A stretch of 64,000 bases of DNA, from assembly GCA_000752035.1 (NCBI GenBank), contig CCFE01000011.1, forward strand, positions 2,501 through 66,500, in the 5' to 3' direction. Positions 43,235-52,306 of this stretch are shown in pieces. This DNA is from Bacillus rubiinfantis. Lineage in GTDB: Bacteria > Bacillota > Bacilli > Bacillales > Cytobacillaceae. The notes below the pieces were generated by a model. That model was not told where the DNA came from, did no database searches, and was given only the letters and a program-made list of their open reading frames with translations. A program made the position numbers and the translations under genes. Numbering within the stretch: position 1 is the stretch's first letter; each line of letters starts with the position of its first letter.

Positions 43235-44608
43235 TTAAGCTTTTACTTGTTCTAATACATGTTTAAAAGCGCTGACAACTGTATCGATTTCCTCATAACT
43301 AATTGTTAAGGCTGGTTCAATCCGAATGGTCTTCGAGTTAATCAAGGTACCAGCTACAAGAATTCCCCGGTCAAACATTCCTTTTGACACTTCGTAGCCA
43401 ATTTCATCCTTATGGAATTCAATACCAATCATTAGCCCTTGGCCGCGAATTTCTTGGACCTTATCCTCATGTCCTTCAGCTGCCTTTTTCAACTCTTTCA
43501 GAAAGTACTCGCCGACTACCGCCGCTCTTTCTGGCAGGCTTTCTTCTATTAATACACCAATTGTCGCAATCGCTGCTGCACAAGCTAACGGGTTACCGCC
43601 AAATGTGGTTGTATGCATAAATGGATTTGGGAACCAGCTCTTGAAGACTTCCTCTCTGGCTACAATAGCACCAGCTGGCATTACGCCGCCGCCAAATGCC
43701 TTAGCGAGACAGATGATATCTGGTACTACATCATATAGTTCAGCAGCAAACATTTTTCCGGTACGGCCCATTCCTGTTTGCACTTCGTCAAAGATTAACA
43801 AGGCACCATATTGGTCACAGAGCTCACGAACTTGTTTTAAATATCCTTCTGGTGGCAGAATGATGCCGCCTTCGCCTTGAATTGGTTCTAAAATAACTGC
43901 AGCCACATCTTCACCAACAAGGGCACATGTTTCAAATGTTTTTTGCATCATCTCAATGTCGCCAAATGGAACATGGCGGAAGCCTGGGATTAGCGGTAGG
44001 AATGGTTTACGGAACATTCCTTTTGCAGTACCGGATAAAGAGCCCAAGCTTTTTCCATGAAACGCACGGGTTGTGGAAATAAATGTGGTCCGCTCACTGT
44101 ACATTTTGGCGAGTTTTAGTGCTGCCTCGACACTCTCTGTTCCGCTATTTGTGAAGAAGGCATATTTCAAATCACCAGGTGTAATGTCGGCTAAAATTTT
44201 TGCCAGCATGGCGCGTAGTGGGTCAAGCAGGTCTTGACTGTGCAGCGCCTGACGCTTCAGCTGATCAGTAACCGCCTTTACAACCTTTGGATTACGATGG
44301 CCAACGTTATAGATTCCAAAACCGCCAAGACAGTCGATATATTCCTTACCATTTACATCCTTGAAGCAAGCACCGTTATCAGACCATTCAACTGCAGCAA
44401 ATTGTCCGCCTTCTGTAACAGTTTTGCGGTATTCAAGAAATCCGGGATTCACATGTTCACGGAAGCCGTCAACGGTTTCCTTCGTGATCCACGCTGCATC
44501 CTCTTCAGTAATTTGCTCTTTCTCTACTAAACTTAAAACCTTGTTGATATAATCCGTTACCTGTTTCTGCTGTTCATTTTTTGTTTCTCTTGTCATGTCG
44601 ATACTCAT
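43235..44608 (-). CDS. patA: Putrescine aminotransferase (PatA/YgjG-like)
   Basis: The 457-residue class III aminotransferase has a long N-terminal helical extension (LVEKEQITEEDAAWI ... FREHVNPGFLEYRK), as in E. coli PatA, and close to its length. Motifs are CLGGFGIYNVGHRNPKVV, FTNSGTESVEAALKLAK, LIFDEVQTGMGRTG and the PLP lysine in CLAKAFGGG. It converts putrescine and 2-oxoglutarate to 4-aminobutanal and glutamate. The aldehyde dehydrogenase gene upstream and gabT downstream fit the putrescine-to-GABA route. GGAGCGAG precedes the ATG. Confidence 0.9.
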   Translation of the reverse strand: MSIDMTRETKNEQQKQVTDYINKVLSLVEKEQITEEDAAWITKETVDGFREHVNPGFLEYRKTVTEGGQFAAVEWSDNGACFKDVNGKEYIDCLGGFGIYNVGHRNPKVVKAVTDQLKRQALHSQDLLDPLRAMLAKILADITPGDLKYAFFTNSGTESVEAALKLAKMYSERTTFISTTRAFHGKSLGSLSGTAKGMFRKPFLPLIPGFRHVPFGDIEMMQKTFETCALVGEDVAAVILEPIQGEGGIILPPEGYLKQVRELCDQYGALLIFDEVQTGMGRTGKMFAAELYDVVPDIICLAKAFGGGVMPAGAIVAREEVFKSWFPNPFMHTTTFGGNPLACAAAIATIGVLIEESLPERAAVVGEYFLKELKKAAEGHEDKVQEIRGQGLMIGIEFHKDEIGYEVSKGMFDRGILVAGTLINSKTIRIEPALTISYEEIDTVVSAFKHVLEQVKA

Positions 44609-44692
44609 ATATTCTCGCTCCTTAATATAAATTTTTTCATTTGCACTAACACGCTTTGCTTCCCGCCTAATTAACTTCGGTAAGACCCAAGT

Positions 44693-46183
44693 TTAGTTTT
44701 CAAACCAACCAATTGGCTCAACTTGCAGGTTAATATTAATCTGTTTAATTTCCTGGAACTCTTCCAAGCCAAAGGTACCTAGGCTGCGGCCGATTCCGCT
44801 TTGTTTATAACCGCCCCAAGGTGCTTCATTATAAGTAGGGTGATAGGAATTAATCCAAGTGATTCCGGCACGAAGCTTCTTGATTACGCGTAAAGCCTTG
44901 GCACCATCAGTTGAAAAAACACCACCAGCCAGACCATAAACGGTCCCATTGGCAAGCTTCACAGCCTCCTCTTCATCCTTAAACTTTTGGATGACAACGA
45001 CTGGGCCGAAGATTTCCTCCTGGACAATTCTCATCTCCTGCTTCACATCAACAAAGACAGTTGGCTCAACAAAATAGCCATTTTCTAAGCCGTTGCCGAC
45101 GATGCGATTGCCGCCGCAGGCAATGGTAGCCCCTTCTTGTTTGCCCAGTTCAATATAATGAAGGACTTTTTCCATATGCTGCTGACTTACGAGCGGTCCC
45201 ATTTCTGTTGCAGGATCATTCCCCGGACCAACCTTAATCTGCTTTGCTCTTTCAACGAATCGGGCCACAAATTGATCGTAAATCCTCTCTTCAACAAGGA
45301 TTCTTGAACCGGCAGAACATACTTGGCCAGAACCAGAGAAGATGCCGAATAACGCATAATCTACAGCCACTTCAAAGTCAGCATCAGCAAAGATAATATT
45401 TGGTGATTTACCACCTAATTCCAAGGAGACTTTTTTCATTGTATCTGCCGCAGTTCGCATAATATGCTTGCCTGTTTTTGTACCGCCAGTAAAGGAGACC
45501 ATGTCAACCTCTGGGTGGGAAGCGATTTCATTTCCAACCACTGGACCGGCACCCATCACCATATTGGCAGCGCCCTTTGGCAGTCCAACCTCTTCAAATA
45601 TTTCAAACAATTTCTTTGGCGTTACCGGCGTAACTTCTGACGGTTTAAACACAATCGTATTTCCCGCTGCCAACGCCGGAGCGATTTTCCAGACACTCAT
45701 TAATAACGGGTAGTTCCATGGAACAATCAATCCACACACACCGACTGGTTCGCGGACAACCATTGCTTGCATTGGGTCGGCAACATGATAGGTTTGCCCA
45801 TCCGGTTTCGTGATCAGCCCAGCATAATATCGGAAGCACGCAGCTGCATCTCCCATATCAAAGCCAGCTTCTCTTAATGGTTTTCCGTTATCCATCGTCT
45901 CCAATCTTGTGAGTTCTTCCGCATATTCATCAATTTTGTCAGCAATTTTTAATAAATAGGAGGCTCTTTCTTGGGCTGATAATCCTGACCATACACCGGC
46001 TTCAAAGGCCTTTCGCGCCGCGTAGATAGCTGCCCGAGCATCTTCAACCGTTCCTTCTGGGGCATAGGCAATCACTTCGCCGTTTGCTGGATTCACAACT
46101 GGTCGTGTTTCTTGATTTTCAGCATCCTTCCATTCACCATCAATGTACATCTTTAGATCAATCTTTGCTTTTACCTCAACCAT
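44693..46183 (-). CDS. Aldehyde dehydrogenase, probable 4-aminobutanal dehydrogenase
   Basis: The 496-residue ALDH has Glu255 in LELGGK and Cys289 in GQVCSAGSR, plus VPWNYP and FTGGTKTGK. AAAAGGAGGAATC selects the ATG at 46183 over one nine codons upstream. It is the first gene of the leftward operon, behind a perfect sigma-54 promoter, and precedes the putrescine aminotransferase gene. This suggests oxidation of 4-aminobutanal to GABA. It is paralogous to the ALDH at 11024-12508. The substrate is assigned by context. Confidence 0.87.
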   Translation of the reverse strand: MVEVKAKIDLKMYIDGEWKDAENQETRPVVNPANGEVIAYAPEGTVEDARAAIYAARKAFEAGVWSGLSAQERASYLLKIADKIDEYAEELTRLETMDNGKPLREAGFDMGDAAACFRYYAGLITKPDGQTYHVADPMQAMVVREPVGVCGLIVPWNYPLLMSVWKIAPALAAGNTIVFKPSEVTPVTPKKLFEIFEEVGLPKGAANMVMGAGPVVGNEIASHPEVDMVSFTGGTKTGKHIMRTAADTMKKVSLELGGKSPNIIFADADFEVAVDYALFGIFSGSGQVCSAGSRILVEERIYDQFVARFVERAKQIKVGPGNDPATEMGPLVSQQHMEKVLHYIELGKQEGATIACGGNRIVGNGLENGYFVEPTVFVDVKQEMRIVQEEIFGPVVVIQKFKDEEEAVKLANGTVYGLAGGVFSTDGAKALRVIKKLRAGITWINSYHPTYNEAPWGGYKQSGIGRSLGTFGLEEFQEIKQININLQVEPIGWFEN

Positions 46184-46220
46184 AGTCGATTCCTCCTTTT
46201 GTAACCTCATTAATTACTGA

Positions 46221-46237
46221 TGCAAGAAGCGTGCCAA
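46221..46237 (-). promoter_or_regulatory. Sigma-54 promoter of the aldehyde dehydrogenase-patA operon
   Basis: The minus strand reads TTGGCAC-GCTTC-TTGCA, a perfect -24/-12 element, 38 bp upstream of the ALDH start. Confidence 0.92.
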
Positions 46238-46287
46238 CCTAGAAAAGCGGAAGGAACAAGTATATAAAAGGCTATTTTCGCCTTAGT

Positions 46288-46323
46288 TATGCACTATTGC
46301 ATAGCTGTATTTTCCATTGCATA
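46288..46323 (-). promoter_or_regulatory. Putative enhancer sites (UAS) for the sigma-54 activator
   Basis: A perfect dyad TATGCA-CTAT-TGCATA (46288-46303) is followed 20 bp later by a second, imperfect copy (46308-46323) with an intact TGCATA half. Both lie about 50-90 bp upstream of the -24/-12 element, the normal position for bacterial enhancers. Similar dyads occur at 50570-50627 and 54836-54870. Confidence 0.65.
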
Positions 46324-46324
46324 G

Positions 46325-46360
46325 AAAAAGCCGCTTCAGCAAGAGACTGAAACAGCTTTT
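46325..46360 (-). terminator. Terminator after the sigma-54 activator gene
   Basis: AAGC/GCTT and TTTCAG/CTGAAG form an imperfect stem on the minus strand, followed by UUUUU. It separates the activator gene from the UAS and promoter of the next operon. Confidence 0.75.
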
Positions 46361-46362
46361 CT

Positions 46363-48489
46363 TTACAATTCTATCGGTATATTTTTATCGGCTAAGATTT
46401 TTTGATATTTGCGGCTGACGGAAGACTGACTAATTCCCAACGCTTTTGCGGCCTTTGTCGTTGTTTTATACTGCTTCATCGCCATCATAATCAGCTGCTC
46501 CTCGACATGATCCAGCGCTTCCTGCAACGGAATTACCCTTGTTATCACCGGTTTCATTTTCTTATTTTCGTAGCCAAGTGATAAGAATTGGCTGACAAAC
46601 TCAGCATCAATTGCAGGATGATCAGCCGTGACAACTAATCGTTCAATGATATTTTGCAGTTCCCGCACATTCCCCGGCCATGAATAAAATTCAAGAACAT
46701 TGACAGCATCTGGGGTAAGATGATAATTGCGATGATATTTCTCATTTAACTGCTGCAAGAAATGGAATGCTAACAGGGAAATATCTTCAGGGCGTTCCCG
46801 AAGCGGCGGTATCTGGATTGGGATGACATTTAAGCGGTAATATAAATCTTCGCGAAACGTCCCCTCCTCAACCATTTTGGCTAATTTTTTATTGGTCGCT
46901 GCAATGATTTGCACATCAACCTTAATCGAGGTCGTACTACCAATTGGAATAACCTCCTGCTCCTGAAGCACACGCAATAATTTCACCTGCAGATGCATCG
47001 GCATTTCGCCAATTTCATCTAAAAATAAAATGCCGCCATCAGCCTGTTTAAAATAGCCGTCTTTACCATTTTTATCAGCGCCTGTAAATGCGCCCTTGGC
47101 ATAACCGAACAATTCACTTTCTAATAAGTTTTCGGGAATTGCTCCACAGTTTAATTTCAAAAATGGTTGATCTGACCTACTGCCTAAATGATGAATCGCC
47201 TGGGCAATAACCTCCTTGCCGACTCCAGATTCACCGTAAATGAGCACGGTCGAAGAAAATTCGGCAATTTTTTGTACTTGGTTCATGATTTTTTCCATCT
47301 TAGGGCTGCAATAAATCAGCTTTTTTAAAAATCGATCCTTACTTTTAAAATCATCTAATTCTTTTTTATATTGTTCTGAGATTTTTTTCATTTCCTGCAG
47401 CTCGGACTTTAACCTTGTTGTCTCAGTAATATCACGAGAGGCAATGATAATCCGATCAAGCTCTTGCTTTTCATTAAAAACCGGATTGCCAACAGCCAAA
47501 ATTTTGCGGCCGCTCCGTGTTTCTTGAACAACTGAAACCTTCCGCTTTTTTTCGATTACGAGCCTGGTAACAGAAGGGGTAAACAATCCTTGGTCCTCTA
47601 GTTCAAGGACATTCTTACCAATTAGCTGCTTAAGGTCAACCTGCCAGAAATCACGGATAATATTTTCACTGTAGCGGATTAGCTCTCCTTGGGCATTGAC
47701 AACAAGGATCTCATCATAAATACTCGACAGAATTGCATTTAAATCCTTGTTTAAATCCTTGATATACTCAATTTCCATCGCCATTTCTTCAACCATCGGC
47801 AAATCCTGAACAACAATTATCGCCCCTTCTACTAGGTCGTCATAACCAATAATAGGACTATAATCGACGAGTACGCCGATTCCATTGGTAAACTCAAGAT
47901 GATTCAAGAGCGTTTTTCCAGCGGAATACACGGTTGCAAGATGTTCTTTACTAAAAATTTGTTCAGCCGGCCTGTTAAGAACAGCTTCAGTTGTCGACTT
48001 GATCATCTTCAGTCCCGATTCATTACAATTTATAATCTGCTGATCTTTATCTAATATAAAGATACCCATCGGAATGGATGTGAGGAGAATTTTTAACAAA
48101 TCAACACTTTTATTTTCCTGTTTAAATAACTCTGCCAATACATTTTCCCTGCTAATATAACCTGAAAGTGTACCATCTTCTCCTTTAATAAGTGCAAATG
48201 GTTCACCGATAATTTGGAATAAGTCGGTAAATGAGATAAGTTCGCTAAGTTCGCAAATACTTTCGATTGACCTGCTATGTTCCATTAAGATTTCATGAAT
48301 GTCATCCTCAGTCTCCAATTTGTATTGCAACTCCTTATTCAAAGTTGCATAAGCGAAGATTTGCTGATTTTTTTTCAGAAAAATAAATGGTTCTTTAAGG
48401 TTAGTTAAGGTCGAACGAACAACTTCTTTCGGTTCATCGATAGACACTGAAATAATCGGCTTCACTTTATCTGTAGCAATGGATAACAT
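46363..48489 (-). CDS. Sigma-54-dependent activator with two PAS domains, polyamine/GABA regulon
   Basis: The 708-residue protein has an N-terminal region (1-125, CBS-like in places), PAS 1 (about 130-235), PAS 2 (about 250-360), a coiled linker (360-390), an AAA+ domain with Walker A GESGVGKE (419-426), GAFTGA (466-471) and LFLDEIGEMP, and a C-terminal helix-turn-helix (TTKAAKALGISQSSVSRKY) of TyrR-like type. It resembles RocR/BkdR-class activators. GGGAGGAATAAAGG precedes the ATG. It lies among operons with -24/-12 promoters and shared dyads and is the obvious local activator; the signal is probably a polyamine, GABA or arginine-derived compound (inference). Confidence 0.93.
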   Translation of the reverse strand: MLSIATDKVKPIISVSIDEPKEVVRSTLTNLKEPFIFLKKNQQIFAYATLNKELQYKLETEDDIHEILMEHSRSIESICELSELISFTDLFQIIGEPFALIKGEDGTLSGYISRENVLAELFKQENKSVDLLKILLTSIPMGIFILDKDQQIINCNESGLKMIKSTTEAVLNRPAEQIFSKEHLATVYSAGKTLLNHLEFTNGIGVLVDYSPIIGYDDLVEGAIIVVQDLPMVEEMAMEIEYIKDLNKDLNAILSSIYDEILVVNAQGELIRYSENIIRDFWQVDLKQLIGKNVLELEDQGLFTPSVTRLVIEKKRKVSVVQETRSGRKILAVGNPVFNEKQELDRIIIASRDITETTRLKSELQEMKKISEQYKKELDDFKSKDRFLKKLIYCSPKMEKIMNQVQKIAEFSSTVLIYGESGVGKEVIAQAIHHLGSRSDQPFLKLNCGAIPENLLESELFGYAKGAFTGADKNGKDGYFKQADGGILFLDEIGEMPMHLQVKLLRVLQEQEVIPIGSTTSIKVDVQIIAATNKKLAKMVEEGTFREDLYYRLNVIPIQIPPLRERPEDISLLAFHFLQQLNEKYHRNYHLTPDAVNVLEFYSWPGNVRELQNIIERLVVTADHPAIDAEFVSQFLSLGYENKKMKPVITRVIPLQEALDHVEEQLIMMAMKQYKTTTKAAKALGISQSSVSRKYQKILADKNIPIEL

Positions 48490-48561
48490 CCTTTATTCCT
48501 CCCCTACTACCTCATCATTCTAATACTACCACTTAATTCTGAATTTTAAAAATACTATTTC

Positions 48562-48600
48562 AAAAAAAAGAAGACCCGGCTTATTTAGCCAGGCATCTTT
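48562..48600 (-). terminator. Terminator after the gdh operon
   Basis: On the minus strand an imperfect AAGATGCCTGGCT / AGCCGGGTCTTC stem is followed by a run of U (A-run 48562-48569). It lies 8 bp after the last small gene. Confidence 0.7.
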
Positions 48601-48607
48601 CCCTACT

Positions 48608-48877
48608 CTAATCACTGCCAGTAACAAATAAGTCTTCCTTCACATAGGCGAGCACCATCCCAGGAATGACAATATCACCTAGCTGAACCTCGATCGATTC
48701 AATCTTCCCGCTCAAGGCTGCTTGGACCACTTCCATGGAGCCATCTTCCCTCCTAATCGTGAATAATGGTTCCCACTCATAAATCCGTTCCGCATCTGCA
48801 AACGTAATACTTTCCACCTTCCCAAAGCAAGGGCTTAGCAGGACCCCATAGTACATGTAATCACCTTCTAAATTCAT
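48608..48877 (-). CDS. Small lipoyl/biotinyl-like domain protein without the acceptor lysine
   Basis: The 89-residue protein reads as a single barrel-sandwich hybrid: GKVESITFADAERIYEWEPLFTI, a hairpin, then AALSGKIESIEVQLGDIVIPG. In biotinyl domains the hairpin tip is EAMKME, with Lys modified; here it reads EDGSME, with Ser47 at the Lys position. It may therefore bind a partner without carrying a cofactor. It is encoded directly after the 96-residue protein gene (TAAATG junction). Two starts are usable: 48877 (AGGAG, 8-base spacing) and 48856 (AAGGTGAT, close spacing). The function is unknown; co-transcription with gdh is likely. Confidence 0.72.
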   Translation of the reverse strand: MNLEGDYMYYGVLLSPCFGKVESITFADAERIYEWEPLFTIRREDGSMEVVQAALSGKIESIEVQLGDIVIPGMVLAYVKEDLFVTGSD

Positions 48878-49168
48878 TTAATATTGCTCCTGAAATGGGC
48901 TACGTTGCAGCACAAAACGGAAAAAATCTTGAAACTCGAGGACATCCTCTGCTTCGATTCCCAACTTTTCTGCCCAGATATGGTCATCTAACATATCTTC
49001 TTGACAAAGCAACATCATTTTACCGGTTTGCATTGATGTCACCATTGCTTTTCCGAAAAAATGCTCTGAATAACCAATTGTCAAATCATAGCGATGATGC
49101 GGCGATAGCAGGCAGAAATAATGGACCGGCTGGCGCTCAACTTGCTCTGCAACAATTTCAAGTTTCAT
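48878..49168 (-). CDS. Small conserved protein, DUF3055/SAV0927-like
   Basis: The 96-residue protein contains HHRYDLTIGYSEHFFGKAMV, then SMQTGKMMLLCQEDM, resembling from memory the DUF3055 (SAV0927) family of Firmicutes. It has no signal peptide or membrane segment. It lies 23 bp downstream of gdh and abuts the next small gene, so it is probably part of the gdh transcript. Function unknown. Confidence 0.7.
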   Translation of the reverse strand: MKLEIVAEQVERQPVHYFCLLSPHHRYDLTIGYSEHFFGKAMVTSMQTGKMMLLCQEDMLDDHIWAEKLGIEAEDVLEFQDFFRFVLQRSPFQEQY

Positions 49169-49191
49169 ATAATGTTTCCTCCCTTAATTTC

Positions 49192-50478
49192 TTAATAGTT
49201 CAACCAACCTCTTAATCTTGAAGCCTCAGCTAGCTTCTTAATTCCTTCCATATAGGCTGCTATCTTTAAATTGACATGATAGTTTTTAGCAGTTGTTAGG
49301 ACATTATCAAAACTTGTATGCATCTTTTCTTTAAGGCGAACATTTACTTCTTCCTCTGTCCAATAATAGCCTTGATTATTTTGGCACCACTCAAAATAAG
49401 AAACGATAACACCGCCGGAATTCGCTAATATATCTGGGACAACCATAATATCGCGATCAACCAATATTGATAGCGCTTCCTTTGTTGTCGGCCCGTTTGC
49501 TGCTTCAATGACAATTTGACAATTAATTCTTGCAGCGTTATGCTTATGAATCACACCGGAGATCGCAGCTGGAATCAGAATATCGCATTCCTTTTCCAAT
49601 AATTCCTGATTTGAAATAGAAGAATTAAAGCGGTTTGAGACGATACCAAAAGAATCGCGAGTTTCCAATAGATACGGAATGTCGAGACCATTTTCATCAT
49701 ACAAGCCGCCGAGGACATCACCGATGCCAATCACTTTTGCACCGCTATCGTATAAATACTTAGCCAAGTAGCTGCCGACATTGCCGAATCCTTGAATAAT
49801 CACCCTTGTATCCTTTAATTGCAGTTTCTTTAACTCACAGACGAGCTGCAAAATATAGAAAACTCCTAAAGATGTTGCCGTTTCTCTTCCTTTTGAGCCG
49901 CCAAGTGCCAGCGGTTTGCCGGTAATAAACCCTGGGGAATCAAATTCGCGAATATGGTCATACTCATCGAGCATCCAGGCCATAATTTGCGAATTGGTAT
50001 ACATATCTGGAGCCGGGATATCCTTGGTTGGCCCGACAATTTGGCTGACAGCTCTGACATAACCCCTACTTAATCGTTCCAATTCATTTGGGCTCATTTG
50101 CCGCGGGTCACAAATAATTCCCCCTTTTGCTCCGCCATATGGCAAATCAGTAATACCGCATTTCAGACTCATCCAGCCTGCCAATGCCTTTACCTCGTCA
50201 GCCGTTACATCTGGGTGAAAGCGAATTCCTCCCTTTGTCGGTCCAGCCGCATCATTATGCTGAGCACGAAATCCTTGGAAAATTTCTGTCTGTCCATTAT
50301 CCATGCGAACAGGAATACTGACTTCCAAAAAGCGCATCGGTTTTTTTAAAAACTCAAAAACCTGGAGAGGATATTTCATGAGTGAAACCGCTTCCTTTAG
50401 TGTCTCTTGAAACTCCAGTAGTGCATTATCTTCTGTCTCAACCTGTATGCTTTTTGTCTCAAGTGATTCAATTGCCAT
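49192..50478 (-). CDS. NAD-type glutamate dehydrogenase (RocG/GudB family)
   Basis: The 428-residue enzyme has GFRAQHNDAAGPTKGGIRFH and the catalytic-lysine motif LPYGGAKGGI, PAPDMYTN, and the nucleotide motif VIIQGFGNVGSYLAKYL. Catabolic Bacillus enzymes of this length (RocG, GudB) deaminate glutamate to 2-oxoglutarate and ammonia. That matches the local pathways, whose aminotransferases make glutamate and need 2-oxoglutarate back. A sigma-54 promoter and TATGCA dyads upstream tie it to the same regulon, as rocG is tied to RocR in B. subtilis. GGGGTG precedes the ATG. Confidence 0.94.
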   Translation of the reverse strand: MAIESLETKSIQVETEDNALLEFQETLKEAVSLMKYPLQVFEFLKKPMRFLEVSIPVRMDNGQTEIFQGFRAQHNDAAGPTKGGIRFHPDVTADEVKALAGWMSLKCGITDLPYGGAKGGIICDPRQMSPNELERLSRGYVRAVSQIVGPTKDIPAPDMYTNSQIMAWMLDEYDHIREFDSPGFITGKPLALGGSKGRETATSLGVFYILQLVCELKKLQLKDTRVIIQGFGNVGSYLAKYLYDSGAKVIGIGDVLGGLYDENGLDIPYLLETRDSFGIVSNRFNSSISNQELLEKECDILIPAAISGVIHKHNAARINCQIVIEAANGPTTKEALSILVDRDIMVVPDILANSGGVIVSYFEWCQNNQGYYWTEEEVNVRLKEKMHTSFDNVLTTAKNYHVNLKIAAYMEGIKKLAEASRLRGWLNY

Positions 50479-50514
50479 TTATAACACCCCATTTTTTATT
50501 GTTATAAAGCTTTT

Positions 50515-50531
50515 AGCAAGTTTTGTGCCAA
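50515..50531 (-). promoter_or_regulatory. Sigma-54 promoter of gdh
   Basis: The minus strand reads TTGGCAC-AAAAC-TTGCT, matching -24/-12 except the last base of the -12 core. It lies 37 bp upstream of the gdh start. Confidence 0.85.
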
Positions 50532-50569
50532 CATTTAATAGGCCTTAAACGCGGCATTTTGATTTAAAT

Positions 50570-50627
50570 CTTGCAAACCTGCATATTTTTCTTATGAAAA
50601 AATGACTGCATTATGCAAATATGAATA
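50570..50627 (-). promoter_or_regulatory. Putative enhancer dyads upstream of gdh
   Basis: TATGCA-AATA-TGAATA (50612-50627) and CTTGCA-AACC-TGCATA (50570-50585) are one- and two-mismatch versions of the dyad at 46288-46303, 42 bp apart, about 40-110 bp upstream of the promoter. Confidence 0.5.
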
Positions 50628-50636
50628 ATTTCTGTT

Positions 50637-50672
50637 GTAAAAAACGTATTCCGAATAAGTGGAATACGTTTT
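50637..50672 (-). terminator. Intrinsic terminator of the first puuP-like gene
   Basis: AAAACGTATTCC (50641-50652) pairs perfectly with GGAATACGTTTT (50661-50672); on the minus strand six U follow. It insulates the gdh control region from the upstream permease gene. Confidence 0.9.
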
Positions 50673-50681
50673 CTCATCATG

Positions 50682-52022
50682 TTAAAGTTCTTCGGCTTTA
50701 AATTGTGGCGGGGCGACTCGGAAAGCCTTTGTTAAATAAAGTAAGTAAATAAAGCCAACCCCAAACCAGGCTAATCCCATAATCAGGGAACTCATCTCAA
50801 GATTAATCCACAGCACTCCTACGGTGCCAGCACCAATCAGCGGCATCACGATATAATCAAAGATTTCCCTAGGAGTCTTGACCATTCTTTTGCGAATAGC
50901 GAAATGATTAATAACCGACAAGTTAACAAATGTAAATGCCATCAGGGCTCCAAAGTTGATTAATGAAGTCGCCGTGACTAAATCAAAAAACCATGCTGAT
51001 AATGAAATGACACCGACGATTACTACGTTGATGGCTGGTGTCCGCCATTTTGGATGAATATAACCAAACCATTTTTCTGGGAACATTTTATCACGTCCCA
51101 TAACATACAATAATCTTGATACACTGGCATGGGAGGCAAGTCCAGACGCTAATGTATTGACAAAGGTGGTACACAAGAAAATCGATTGAAATAACTTCCC
51201 ACCTACATATAGGGCGATCTCTGGAAGAGCAGCATCAGGCTCCTTAAAGCGCGAAATATCCGGGAAGAATAGTTGAATAAAAAAGGAGGTTGTAATAAAG
51301 ATGATTCCGCCCCACAATGCCGTCAGAAAAATCGCCTTTGGAATCGTTTTTTCCGGGTTAGGTGTTTCTTCAGAAAGTGTCGTTACGGCATCAAATCCGA
51401 GAAATGAAAAGCATAGTATGGTCGCCCCGGTAATCAAAATGGGAATATCCATTCCTTCTTTAAGAAATGGCTGCATGCTGAAAACAGTCCCTGTACCTTC
51501 ACCAGCTTGTAACCCCTTTACAACCAAAATAATAAATACAATCATAATCAGCAGCTGGATCAAGACAAATAATGTATTAAAATTCGCCAGAATATTAACA
51601 CTTCTTAGATTAAGAAATGTTACAATCCCGACAAATACAATAACCCAAATGAAATCAGGCACTGAAGGAAACAACGCATTCAAGTACAGTTTTGTTAACA
51701 AGGCGTTAACCATTGGCAAAAATAAGTAGTCTAATAGTGATGACCAACCAACTAAAAATCCAAGATGTCCGCTAATCGCCTTTTGTGTGTACGTGTAAGC
51801 CGAACCTGCCTGCGGAAATACCTTGACAAGCTTACCATAACTGGCTGCGGTAAATAACATTCCAATCAAGGCAATAATATACGCTGTCGGTACATGTCCT
51901 TCGGTAATACCGGATACAATCCCGAATGTATCAAAGACCACCATCGGAGTCATATAGGCTAGACCCATAATTACGATCTGCCATAGTTTTAACGATCTTT
52001 TCAGCTTTACGCCATTTTCCAC
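50682..52022 (-). CDS. puuP: Putrescine importer (PuuP-like APC permease)
   Basis: This 446-residue APC-superfamily permease has twelve hydrophobic segments. Segments such as RSLKLWQIVIMGLAYMTPMV, VFDTFGIVSGITEGHVP and ALPEIALYVGGKLFQSIFLC match E. coli PuuP closely, as I recall it. PuuP imports putrescine by proton symport. A sigma-54 promoter lies 110 bp upstream, and the neighbouring speB and patA genes provide the catabolic route. It is homologous end to end with 53304-54656, with which it flanks speB. Confidence 0.9.
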   Translation of the reverse strand: MENGVKLKRSLKLWQIVIMGLAYMTPMVVFDTFGIVSGITEGHVPTAYIIALIGMLFTAASYGKLVKVFPQAGSAYTYTQKAISGHLGFLVGWSSLLDYLFLPMVNALLTKLYLNALFPSVPDFIWVIVFVGIVTFLNLRSVNILANFNTLFVLIQLLIMIVFIILVVKGLQAGEGTGTVFSMQPFLKEGMDIPILITGATILCFSFLGFDAVTTLSEETPNPEKTIPKAIFLTALWGGIIFITTSFFIQLFFPDISRFKEPDAALPEIALYVGGKLFQSIFLCTTFVNTLASGLASHASVSRLLYVMGRDKMFPEKWFGYIHPKWRTPAINVVIVGVISLSAWFFDLVTATSLINFGALMAFTFVNLSVINHFAIRKRMVKTPREIFDYIVMPLIGAGTVGVLWINLEMSSLIMGLAWFGVGFIYLLYLTKAFRVAPPQFKAEEL

Positions 52023-52131
52023 CTATCATACCCCCAGTTTAATAGTTTAAAGCGTTTTCACAATTTGGCATCCCCTTTGTATTAATTAAAATCTTTAATT
52101 CCCCCTTTTTTTGAAAATACAATATTTTCTA

Positions 52132-52147
52132 TGCAATTTTTATGCCA
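52132..52147 (-). promoter_or_regulatory. Sigma-54 promoter of the first puuP-like gene
   Basis: The minus strand reads TGGCAT-AAAAA-TTGCA, a -24/-12 element with one change from TGGCAC. It is divergent from the speB promoter about 85 bp away. No full TATGCA dyad is present between them. Confidence 0.78.
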
Positions 52148-52231
52148 TAAGTTGGTTAGGTTTAGGGTACTAGATAACCTACCTAAGAAAGATTCCTTCG
52201 AAAAATTAGTACATTGTTCCTTATCGGATAA

Positions 52232-52249
52232 TTGGCATAAAATTTGCAA
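52232..52249 (+). promoter_or_regulatory. Sigma-54 promoter of speB
   Basis: The plus strand reads TTGGCAT-AAAAT-TTGCAA, a -24/-12 element 58 bp upstream of the speB start, so it falls inside a spurious longer frame. Confidence 0.85.
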
Positions 52250-52306
52250 TATATAAGAAAAAGATTGGCCTTAAGGAAAAGAACGGCCAAAATGGGAGGA
52301 ATCAAC

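Noticed and set aside
51301..51729. 142-residue plus-strand open frame
   Set aside because: Antisense shadow of the puuP-like permease gene.
52064..52081. Second plus-strand -24/-12-like element, TTGGCAT-N5-TTGTAT, upstream of speB
   Set aside because: The -12 core is degenerate and a better promoter (52232-52249) is nearer to speB.
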